Shown in pieces: positions 19,862 to 31,800 of a stretch of 64,000 nucleotides of DNA. Positions within the stretch are counted from its first letter, which is position 1. Each line of letters starts with the position of its first letter. A program made the position numbers and the translations under genes. Origin of the DNA: Pelecanus crispus (lineage: Eukaryota; Chordata; Aves; Pelecaniformes; Pelecanidae); the NCBI RefSeq assembly GCF_030463565.1, contig NC_134661.1:8394542-8458541 (forward strand). The letters run 5' to 3'. A model generated the notes under the pieces. That model saw only the letters and a program-made list of their open reading frames with translations. It did not search any database and had not been told where the DNA came from.

Positions 19862-22800
19862 TGGTCCCTGTCCCGGTCCCGGTCCCGGTCCCAGTCTCGG
19901 TCCCTGTCCCGGTCTCAGTCCCGGTCCCGGTCTCAGTCTCGGTCCGTCGTCTTTCAGCTGTTTCATTTAAAACAGCCTCCAGGTGCCTGCCGGCCTCGGC
20001 GCAAATTGGGATCACGCCGGGCTGCGCCTTCGAAACCTCAGCGGGTAAAGCGCGGCGCGGCCACGGACTCGCGTTGCGGGATGCGTGCCGTCTCCTCCCT
20101 GGGAAGGGCGCACGGGTGGCTGGGGACGCTCTCCTCACGACGCCTTCCTCCTCTGCGACCAGCAGGAATTACTTTTCCTCTTTCCCCGCCGATAAACCGG
20201 CGCGTTCTGCTACCCGCTAACAAAACCTGTTGTTCCTCAACTTCAGGGCTCTGCGTAAATTGTCTCCAAAAGGAGCCGGACCTGAGCGCCGAAAGGGACG
20301 CGTCGCTCACCGCTGCTCTCGGCTCACGAGGCCGGCGTGCGCACGCTGGCGACCGCAGCCCGGCGTGTCCCCAATTTGCGCGGGCGCCTGCGCTTCCCCG
20401 TAGCGTCTCTGCGCTCTCGGGACGCGGGAGAAACGCTTCCGAGAGGCCAGTGTTAAAGGGGCGAGCGGGAAGAAGGTATCGGCCTTTTCACTGCGCGTTT
20501 AGAAACCCCGCTTGCGCGGTAGCGGTTTCCTGCTTGGAAGCGACAGTGTTGGGACGGTGCCCGACGTGCAGGAGCGTGCGGTGATGGCGGAACGGTTCGC
20601 TGGCCGCCGCTTCTTCCCTCGATGGATATCGGTTTGTCAGAACCTCAGTCAGGAACGCAGGCGTTGTTCCTGCTGCCTCTTGCGGGTTTTTAGCCCTCTT
20701 CCTATCCGTTTTCCCCCTGTGATAAAAAGCACGGCTGAGGTGCGGAGGCCAAAGGCCGCGGCTCTGCCTGCCTCTTCTGCACGGCCGTCACCTTCATCCT
20801 CCTCGCGCGCTGTTATTTCTGGAACCCCCCTGAACTCCTGCACCGCACCTGCACCCTTTCCCGCTTGCGGTTTCTCATCAAAACAAACTACTACCGAGCG
20901 CGGTGAGTCACGTTGCAGCCAGGAAGATAGCAAAACCTTTCAGTTTCATCGCTCGCTGGCCGACTGTCGTCTCCAGTACCCTCCTTCCTCTCAACCTCTT
21001 GGTTTTGTGCGCGCTTCTCATCGCTGTAATTTAATACTAATAGCGTTTTGGTTTGGGTTGTCATTTTTCCAGCAGGTAGGACTTTGGTTTGGTTTGTTTT
21101 CTCGACTGCAGTACGCGTTAATAGCGGCAGCACGCTGGCGTTAATTACCAGCTCTGGAGCTTGTTTTAAAGCACCATGGCGTGTAACCTCAAAAAGCTAT
21201 CAACTGGCCTAGTTATAGCAACAAAACCACGCACGCTCCCCAAAAAAGTAACAAGTTGGTTGTACGGAGCATGGTTCCCGGTGGCTTTTGTGGGCTGCCA
21301 GTCAGCCGCAAGCCTCTCGAAACTCGTTGTACGGGATAAGCTCTCCGCTGTTTGTACAAACCTTTCTTCTCAAAGGCTGAATAAAATTGGGCTGGAAATC
21401 ATTAGAATATTAAGTGGTAACATAGAGCAGTGGATCGGTAATTAGCTTTTATGGTTACGGCAGCCTTTGTTAAACCTTCCTTTTGGTGAAGCAGAAAAAA
21501 CCCTGAAAATCATGCCCTGTCCTGCCTCGGATTTCGTTACTGTAACGCAGTTTATTAGCGTGGGGTTTTTCTCCTCCAACGGAAAAATACGCCCTGCAGC
21601 GTTAGGTGGGGTTAGCCGACAAGTGCGCCGCTCGCTAAGGTAGCAAAATTAGCAACATGATACAAGCGCTTCGCCTTTCCGAAAGTATGCCCGTCCTGAG
21701 CCTCGTACCCTTGGCTCCTTATCGCGCGGGTCCTCCTCTTGCCCCTGGCCGGGCCTGAGGCTTTGCAGCACGTCTCGGCTTTTCTCAGGGCTAAAAGAGC
21801 GCGCGGGACGGGTTGGGAGGGGTGCGTGCGCACTTTTTCTTGTAAAAGTTGAGCAAAAGTAGCGCGTTAGGTGGGAATATCAAACGAATAGCTCGTCAGG
21901 GGAATCCCCATCAAAAAATCATCTAGGAATTTTTTGTTTTGTTTTAACCGCCGACACGGATGCGTGCTGTCTTTACGGTATTCGTGCGTGGAGTAGCATC
22001 CGTCGGCGGCGTGGATGGCTGGCTCAAAGAAATAGTTGACTTACTACTCGCTGGGTGGAACTTGTGCTCCAGCGGCACGAAAGCATCTTAAATTTTTTCC
22101 CGATGATGAGAGTAAGTAGAAACTCAAATTTATTCGTCTGCAGCATTGCCAGTTAGGATTAATTAAACACGTGATCCTAAGAAACTGGGATTCATCGGAC
22201 TGCGCTGACAGCGGGAGCCTAGGTAGCCTTTATAAACCAGGTGGACGCGATACAGTCCCGGCTGTTTTTCCTGTTGTAATGTCCTTCCCGTACTGTGTGC
22301 AGCGCCGGCATTACGGAGCTGTGTGTCGCAGCGTTGAATTTCAGCCGAACTGAGCCGGCGGCGGCAGCGGCTGAACTCTGGCTGCGAAAGGGGAGGGACC
22401 CCGGCATCGGGGCTCGCTGCTGGAAGGGGCTCCTTGTAGAGAGCTGCCTCTCCTGATAGCCGGTTGACCGCAGTTATTCGTGGCTTGGTAAGCACGGTGA
22501 CTGCTCCTGTGGTAAGCCAAGGGTGCAAAGATTTGATAAGTCTGTTAAAGAAAATTTCTGTAATCGGGGATTTTTTTAAGCGGTGGAACCAGTCGAAGAA
22601 CAGGTTGACAGCCACGGCTTAGAGCGCGTATCTCGCCAGACCTCGAGCTGCCTGCGTGGTGGGGGAAGGCGAAGCGATAGCAGCCTCTCGGGCCCTTACT
22701 CTGACACCTTTATTGTCAGTGAGAAATGACACGCGCAAATGGCATGTGCGGCCAGACTTAAAATAGCCCCTTGCCGATCCCCTGAGCACATGCGGCCTCC

Positions 22801-25800
22801 TTATATGTCCCGCGGCACATGCTGCTGCTGTCTGGGGGAGGGGGTGCCCCTTCCCACCGCAGGTGCGGCGCATCCGACGGCGGGGATAGCGTTTCCTCTC
22901 AGGCCTGCTGACGTGCTCGTGAGGGTACGACGGGTTGAACGTTAGTCTGTAAATTGTGGGGGGGTGTGGGTGGAAATCGAGTACGATGTTCAAGCTGATG
23001 TTGGTATTACTATCAGGCAAGTGCGACCGGGTTTGGCAAGTGCGACTGGGTTTTGTGTCAATCTGTCAGTAAAAAGGAAAGAAAGAAGCAATACTGCAGT
23101 GAGCCCTCCCTCGGCAAGCCTTGCAGAAACAGCTTGATGTCTGTCCTGGTCACCTTTTCACGTGAGCTTTCTTTATTTCTTGCATGTAGGACTGCCAGAT
23201 GCTTTTAAACCAGCTGAAAGAGATCACAGGAATTCAAGATTCAGCTTTCCTTCATGCGGCTCTAAAGGTTTGTGCCTATTGTCATTGTTCTGTGGAAAGG
23301 AGACCTCTGAATTTGACCCAAAAGTCAGGCTCTCTCAAAACATAATGCACGGGTCGGGTGTTTGCTGGCATGTCAGTGGGCTGATAACGAGCTAGTCCTC
23401 GCTAAAATAGTCAGTGCCTGTGAAAGCGATACAGCATGTGCTGTGTGCAGTAATTTGGCTGGTGTAGGAGGCGGAGGGTAAATCCTCCGCTGTTGTTCTG
23501 CCCCTCGCATGTGCTTCATTCGGGTGTGCCCGTGAGGCGAACAGGTACGTGAGGCCAGTGTTCCTTGGTGTCAGCGGGGAACATGTGCGGTTTTGGGGTT
23601 CGTGTGTGTTCATCCACATCTGAAACAAAAACCCCACGCTGAGTTGAGAACAGTTCGGGTTTTTAACGGTAGACCTCAAAATCTGTGCTGCAACAGCTAA
23701 AATGTAAACGTTCCCTGGAAGTCTTGCTCCCAGAGGGTTGTTGTCCCCGCATTCTGGTAAACACAAACTTGGTGGGTCAGAGCGGGTTTTTCTCCGTGTA
23801 AACTGCTTCAGGGGTTCTGGACAGCTGCGATAACACCAGTAGCTTTGTAGCTGGTGGTTGTCTTGCCCATCGCCAGAACACTCGTCCTTGCTCCAAAGTG
23901 AAGGGGCACAGGAATCTCAGGCACTTGGAGAAGCAACGTTTACCTGGAAAGATTCCTCCTTGTAGCACGTGTTTCAGTATTTATAAATTGCAGCATTAAA
24001 CTGGCTGCAGGCGCATCAGCCTGGAATCATCAGACGCCGGCCGTCCTCTTGAGATGCAGCAGCAGGATGTGGGCTGCGCTGAAAACATACAAAGAGGCTT
24101 GTTTAAGGAAATTCTTAAATGTCTCGTCAAGAAGTAACATCCAGAAAATGTTAGAATGAATTTAAAGGAGTTTAGCCCATAGTGATGGTCCGAAGAAAGC
24201 CCTAGCTCAGTAAGAGACGTATGTCTTGAAATCCACGGAGAGTTTGACTCCTGTGAGTCTCTCCCAGTGGCAAAAGTAGCCTGTCGCGCTTCAGGCCTCC
24301 TGCGACTACTCGAATCTCTTGTGAAGGAAATGAAATTAGCTAATGGAGTCTATATTGTCCTAGTCATAAAGCCAAAGTGCTTTCCGACAGAGAAATTCAA
24401 GCCTTCGGTACTTTTGGGTTTTGCTACCGCTTGTCACCAACAGATAGCTCTCTCCCGTGGCCAGAGAAAGCAAAGCTGGTGGCAGCGTGCCTATCTCGAC
24501 CACGGATGCATTGAATGTCATGCAAACGTAGATGAAGTAACCCTGGCACTTTGGATTTCCCCCCCCATCGTTCTGCTAGGCTGCTAATGGAGACCTAATG
24601 GAAGCGGTCACCTTCCTGACGGAGGAGCACGCTCAGGAGCCGGCTCAGGATGCGGCTGCTGCGGAGCCATCCGCTTGGGAAGGGAGCGCTGTGGGAAAAC
24701 AGCTCCCACAAAGTAAGTGGTTCGTCTCTGCTTGCCCTTACGGTTTCACGTGTTTTGGCCTGTGCCGAAAGGGGAGGTATGGGTCCTCCCCACTTCTGCC
24801 TGCGAATCCCTCCGGCTCCTGTCCTGGCACTGACCTGATTCTGCCAGTCCTCACCAATGGCCATGGGGCAGCCCAGGGGATTGAACCTTCCTGGTGAAGG
24901 AGAGCTGCGTCCGAAAGGGAAGTGACTTAATAGTGTTTTAATAGCGTATTTGTAAGCGATGCGTCAGCGTTACGAAGCTGTCGTCGTTTTAAACAGTGGC
25001 TCTTGGCTAACACAGAAAACCCAGAAAGCTCCTGAAGTGGAGCGAGCAGAATAGAGAACTGAATCCCTGTCAAGGCTCGCATGTTTCTTTCTAACAGCAT
25101 CTGCTGGCAGAGCGGGCAAATTGAGCCTTTAGTGTCATATTTTCCTGAAAACTTAAAATGTCCTTTGAGCTAGCCATTTGACTAGCTGAAAAATGTTTTC
25201 TAAATGTTGCAGGTATTGCCAAAGCGGGCCATCAGTTTGGCACATTTAGATGTAAAAAAGCGGTATTGTCATCTGAGGCAGTTGAGAACAGTTTCTTTAA
25301 ACCGTTTGCTAATGGCGCATCTATTAACTGGAGCTTTTCCAAGTGATACTATCACCGGGCAGGTTCACAATGCCAAGAATCTGCGCTGGGAGCTTTGAAG
25401 CAACGCCCAGAACAGTGCGGCTGCCCTTTGTTCCGCTGTGTAAGGCTTCCGCCTCTTCCAGAACTGCTCATCTTCCTTTCTCCTTCTTTGCTACGTAGCT
25501 AGTACATGAAACGACTCATAGCTGAGCATCCTGACACGAGCGAAGGAGGGCGATTCCGTGCGATTGTGCAGATTTTATCGAAATCCTTTATTTCTCGAAA
25601 CAGTGTCAGTTGTCGACGCTGATGTCGAGGCACAGCGTGCATAAGCAGCAGCTGATGTTCCAGTTTTGTTATTTCAAGAGGTTTGAAACGTTCCCTCGAG
25701 CTCTGAGCTGGGGTGTAAGGCGATGTGGCCGGTACACAGCTGCGCGGTCTGTCCTGTGCTCCTCACCCAGCCCGCTCGATGGCTTTTAGCTTTCCTAGCA

Positions 25801-28800
25801 TGATCCGAACTACAAGGATTCGTATTTAAAACTTGAGCTAGGAAATTATGCTCTGTAAACTGAAAAATCGTATTTGTGAGGTGTAACATTTTCTAGAAGT
25901 TCCTCCTAAGGAAAACGTTTGCCTGCTCCTGGTGGAAAACTGACGGGAATGCTGCCTCCACTTCTAGATGTTACTGCTGCACTTACCCCTAACAACAAAG
26001 ATGACCTCCACGCAGTCGACGCCTTCAGACCACTGGAATCGCCAAAAGCTCAGGCTGCTGAAAGAGATGCTGCTGAAAGGTCAGTGGGTCTGTAAATTGG
26101 TTTCGGTTTTCCCGGGTGTTGTAAGTGGATTCTTAAGCCGGTAGCTGCAAGACAAACATAAATCACCTACCAGATGTTCACCTGCCGCTTTTAGAAGGTG
26201 CTTGGGTCATTATTGCCTTCTGGGTAGTCGAGCTTTACTTCTGGGGCAGCGCGGCAAAGTGACGGTTGAAATAGAAGCAGCAGGTTTAGTTGTGGCTTCT
26301 TCAATCCCTGCTGCCGTTGCTGACGTGCCGCACGGAAGGACGCTGTGCTGGCATTACAGCACCTATTGAAGAAGCACCTTGAAATCTCATGTGTCGATCC
26401 ACCTCGCACCAGTCACTACATAGCTGTCTCCTTTTTACCCTGGGTTGGATTTGCCTCCAGTAATTGCTAAGGGCACCAATTTTGCCTGCAGCTAGTTCAT
26501 GAAGAAAAACGTGCGTATCTTATTACTTTCTTCCATCGTTGCAAATTGTCTGGCAGTCACGTTTTCCATCCACCTCGCTTGAGAGTTGAAACCTTTCTGG
26601 AGTCAGATAAGACATCTGTTGCCTGGCTATCGCCCGACAGCACCCAGCTCTGGTGTCCCTCTTGTGCCTAGAGGGGAGTGGGATTCCCGTAGCTCTCAGG
26701 GAATCTTTGCGAGATGGTGTTTTACAGCACGGTGTGCGTCTTTTGTGACAGACCCCAGGAAGCGCATTCTGCTGAAAACAAAAATCGCTCCAAAAGGAAA
26801 CGCTGTGAAGTCTGGGGAGAGAACCCCAAGCAGAATGACTGGAGAAGAGTGGGCGACTGGCCCGTTGGAATGAAAAATATTGGAAATACCTGTTGGTTTA
26901 GCGCTGTCATACAGGTAACCTGATAGAAAAGTTCTTCTGGAGTTGCTGCGGTCCTGGGGTCAAAATGTTTATGAGTTAGAATTAAATATGCGACAGCTCT
27001 GTGAAGCAGTCATCGTATGCAAATGAGCGAATGTGCCTGTGCTCAAATGAGACTTCTGGTTTTATTTGATACGGTTGTGATTTATTCTAGGTGTGCACAG
27101 AAGGAGCCAAAGAGCGGTTGAATAGACTTTGCGTAAAAATAGATACATATAATCTGCGTGTACGTATGTAGGGTTTTTTTGGTGCAGCGATGCCCAAGTG
27201 CTTACTGAGTGACAGAAGCTTGACTGGCAAAGCAAACTGATAATTTAATTTTACTGCAGTTATTGTTGGCTCCGTAATACGTGGTGTATCATATTCCAGT
27301 TAATGGAATACACTGGCATAGATGCTTGAACAAATAAGCCACTAGGCAGCATGTATTATTAGTGATAACCTCAACAAGAAGAGACAACAAGTGGAACTGA
27401 GCAGATTTGTCTCTTCTAACCATTTCACATCAGCAGATAGATGTTAATCAATTATATGTTTCCAGCTTTGAGGGGAAGTAAGAAAGCTTCAGATGGGCTC
27501 CTTTCTCACCGTGACTTATTCCTGGATGCTTTCTCTAAGCTTGCCTGTGCAGACTAGAATACTCTTTCCTAAAATGTTTTTTTATATATATATATTTCTC
27601 CTAGAAATGGCAGGATGAGGTTTTGTTCCTTGGTGGGTACGAATGTGCTGGTTGGGCACGCAGGCTGCTCGCTTCGTAAATGTTTCTTTAGTAACGCAAG
27701 GCCATCGAAGAATTAGAATTTAACAGAAAAAGCCGTCGAGTAAAAGAGTGACAACGGGGCGTGAAATTGCAGTGAGTCAAATCCTCACAGATGCTGACTG
27801 GTCTTCACCTCTCCTTTCCTTTCAGTCTCTGTTTCAGTTGCCAGAATTTCGGAGGCTGGTCCTTGGGTACTCCCTCCCACAAAATGTGCTCGAAAGTTGT
27901 CGTAGTCGCACTGTAAGTTTTCATCGAGTGACGCTGTAAAGTTTCCCTCGTTGATGGTATACTGTTCTGCTCGTTCTCTAAGCAGATTTAATTTGAGGCC
28001 ATCTGAGACTCCTGTGCCTATGTTAATGGCTTTCAAATTGTCAGGCTGCGTTAAAGACAAATTTGGGAAATACTTTTCAAAGGCAGAATCGCTGTAGAAA
28101 AAAATCAGATGCTTCTCGTAAAGCTCTCCTCTAGAGCTTCTTTCTAACCGTGCTGTGGGGAGAAATTCGTCCCATAAATCTTTGTTAGCTCCAGATTGTT
28201 TGTTTGTTCGCATGCACCACAGAAGAACTGGTATTTAAGCCAGCCTGAAGGTTCCTCCAGCCCCAGTACCTTCTGAGAGCCGTCAGCAGGAGGTGCTTAG
28301 AATATATTTAGAGAGAAAGGCATACATAGAATTATCCTGCACTTCTTGTATCATTCCAGCTTGTGGCCACCGCCATTTAAGAGGCTTTGCTTTGCTTGCT
28401 TTCACGTGTGCTCTTGGTACTCTAAAAAACCCAAAGTGCGGACAGAATACATTCATGCATTCACCGGGCTTTGCCTTCTGTTTTAGCAATTGCTACTTCT
28501 GGCACGCTTTTCTCTAAAGGTTTTGTTTCGGTTAATTTTTTTCTCCCGTGCATCCATTGGGAGACCAGATTGCTCCCAAGAAATCATGCTGCGTGTCTTT
28601 CTGCTGTTATCCTTTATTTAACGTCTCCTCTTTCCTCGGTCGTTAGCGTACCTCTTCAGGTAGTAGTCTGTCAGGTGCATGCGGTACTCTGTGGCACTTT
28701 GTTTGAAGATGCTGCTTTTTTTCAGTTGAGGGAAGGGTTTGGCTTTTCTTCTTTTTGCGATGCAGGGAAAAAGAAATATTGCGTTCATGCAAGAACTTCA

Positions 28801-31800
28801 GTGTCTGTTTGCTTTAATGCTGGGGACGCGTCGTAAGTTTGTAGACCCTTCTGCAGCGCTGGAACTCTTGAGGGACGCGTTCAGATCCGCTGAAGAACAG
28901 CAGGTAAAACCGCGTTAAAAAGCTTTTTGCGTTCTTCAAAACGGCACTTGCAGCCACGGCAATCCTATTCCGTCTCATCCCGCTATTACTTTCAGAGGCC
29001 TCTTCCCATGTTTGTCAACTGACAAGCAGCTGTCCCTGTGTCATTTAGGCGAAATGTACGTGCTTGCTAATTAAACAGCCAGCGTAACAGTGCTCTACCC
29101 AGTGCCATCTGGGTAGTTGGGTAGCGATCGCAATAATTTCCTCTGATCTAGTTTTCAGATGAGCAGAGTGTTCATTATCGGTCTAAATCAGCACAGCACT
29201 TCAGTTTCACACTTCTTTCAGCTGGGTAGGTACAGCAATACCAGCCGGGTTGTATTCCAGTAGGTTTGTGAAACCAGTAGACCGCGAAAACGCTTTCTGG
29301 TTGGCATTACGCTTGACTCTCGACTTTTGTCTCTCTTCTAGCAAGATGTGAGTGAATTTACGCACAAACTACTGGACTGGCTGGAGGATGCGTTCCAGCT
29401 TGCTGTGAATGTCAAGTGAGTTTTCTGTGATCTCGTGAGTTTGACCTGGCGCTGAGGAGAAACAGGTTTTAAATGCAACGCCTTAGTAAGCGAGAGGGCT
29501 TTACGTGAAAATTTTGACTACGTGAAAGAGAGTTTTTTCTTTACTGAAGATGGTGTTCCGTAAGCTCGAAATATGCTTCTGAAGTGTTGTATGTACGTTT
29601 TCTGTACATAAGCGTAGGACTTACTCAGTGCCAATATCGCCTGCAGAATAAATAAGCTTTTTAGGAGAAGCTGGTGTACGTGAAAGACCTGGTTTTTTGG
29701 AACTGCGCTTCAAAAGGTAGTGCCTTAACTTCCCCCCTCCACGGCCCTTGCTGGTGTCAGTGTTCTAATGTGCTTTTGAGTGTGGAAACGGATGAGAAGC
29801 TTCCTCTGCATTTTGTGCTTGGATAGAAAACTTTACTTTTGACTGTAGGAAGATTCCCAAGCAAAGGCTTAGATTATGACTCGGGGTTTTTTTGCAGCCT
29901 ACAGCTGCAAATGCGTGTGTGCTTTTTCTTTCTGAAACAGGAGCCCTGGGGACAAGTCTGAAAACCCAATGGTACAACTTTTCTACGGGACTTTCTTGAC
30001 TGAGGGTGTCCATGAGGGTGAGTGAAGGGTTTGGTGGATTCACTTTTTAGCTCCTTTGAGTGTTTTGATTTATAGCAGTGATGATGCGGGATTTTGCTGC
30101 ACATTCCTGATGAAGTTGCCTAGTTCTTTAAACTTGCAAATACTCTTCTTGATAAAATTGTCTGTAACGTTTGTAAAGTGTGTCTTTGGAAAACACTAAA
30201 TACTCGCAAGCGCTCACGTCTTTGAAAGCACTTGTTTGTAAGGAGGCTTACCCTGGCAGAGGCGTGTACAGAGAGCTATATGTGGTTCGGGTCTTGCAAG
30301 TAATGCCTCTAATTGATGCTGACAACAAACTCTTGAGTTAACCAGAGTTTTTTGTTCTCTTAAGTCAGTTCACGGGTTTTGTAACGTTTCCATCATCCAG
30401 GCAATACTTTTTCCAAGATCGAAGCCTTTGGTCAGTATCCCCTCCAGGTAAACGGTTATCGAAACTTGAACGAGTGCTTGGAAGGAGCCATGGTGGAGGG
30501 AGAGATGGATGAGGCGACAGCATCTCAGTCGGTGAAGTATGGACAGGAGGTTAGTTTTACGTTTTGTTTTCGAGCTTTTGGATGCCTGCTGCAGAAAACG
30601 CAACACGTACAGCGCAGGGGTGTCTCGGTATATTTGGATAACTTTAAATGGCAATTGTAAACATTTCCTAAGAATTGAATACAAAATGTTTTCTGGGTAC
30701 CTGGAATCTCGCGTAAATGTATGTTAGCATTACATGGTGAGACACTATGTCTTTGCTTATTTGTAAAGATGTGTTGTCCTATATAACCAGTTCGAGGAGT
30801 TTGTTTGAAATGAAAAAGGTAAACATCTGCTTCTGATGCAAGTGTGATAAAGTCTCTCTCTTTCTGTTGAAGCCTACCTGTACCTGAGTAGGGGGAGAAC
30901 CACTGCCTCCATATTTTCGGAGGGTAAAAGTACAGTGCTTAACTCCATGGTATGCCATTTGGAATTTGTATCTTTCTCCCTATTACAGTGTGTGTTTTGT
31001 TTTGGTTTTTTTCTTCTCATTTTCACTCTTACCTTCTGACTGTGCTGATTTTTTTTCTTTTTCTTTTTTTTTTTTTTTTAAATCTCACGAATCACAAACC
31101 AATCATAAAGTACTTAGTTGAAGCGAAGTAGAAAGCGAAGGTGTACCATGACATTCGGCATCCTACATGTGCAAGAGCAGCCGAGACGTTAGCTTAGAGA
31201 AAGACTGGGAAATAACATTAAGAAATTTGCGAAGGTGTCTGGTGCAGAGGGGGCAGGGAAAGGTATTTGGGTTCTCTGAGAACCTCTGAAAAATGTGTTG
31301 CTGTGGTTTAAACTAGCAAGGGAGAAATGACGTCTTGGGCGGGTAAGCCCTGTCCGACTCTGGACTCAGGTGTTTGTTCCTGGCTTTCCTAGTTCCTGCC
31401 TGAAGCTCAGATGCATTTACAGCGGGTGTAGGTGAAACTGGTGTAGGCTGGTGCCAGAGACAAAGGGACGTAGGGAGCTAATCGGGCAGGTCCTTTTCGA
31501 TCCAAGCTTTGTAGTTCCTCCAAATCCTCTTCCGAAAGAGAAGGGAAATGGGACTAATAGTGGAGATGTTCTAATCGTTCTTTGTCTGTATGGATAGAAG
31601 GAAAAGGCTCTGGCTTTGATTCTAAGAAATCTGACTGGAAAACCTCTCTGCATCTTAATTTCACTTCCTAGGATGTCGTGGCTAGAGGACTGCATGATAG
31701 GGGACATAGAGAATAAGGTGCATTTTGTCTTTTGAGAACGTAGGTGAGTGCACTGAAGCCCAAAGCACCAGTGGGATTAACGAGAACTTACATTTCTCCT

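Noticed and set aside
18817-20220. Long open frames (up to 467 codons) on both strands around the USP28 start
   Set aside because: They are read through the minisatellite and hexanucleotide arrays, which lack stops in several frames, and show only repeat-derived low-complexity peptides.
27785-28213. 142-codon antisense open frame over USP28 exon 6 and its donor
   Set aside because: The peptide has an ordinary-looking composition, which drew attention, but no family is recognised, part of it is just the reverse of exon 6, and no promoter or splice context is visible. A transcript on the - strand or conservation of the frame would reopen it.
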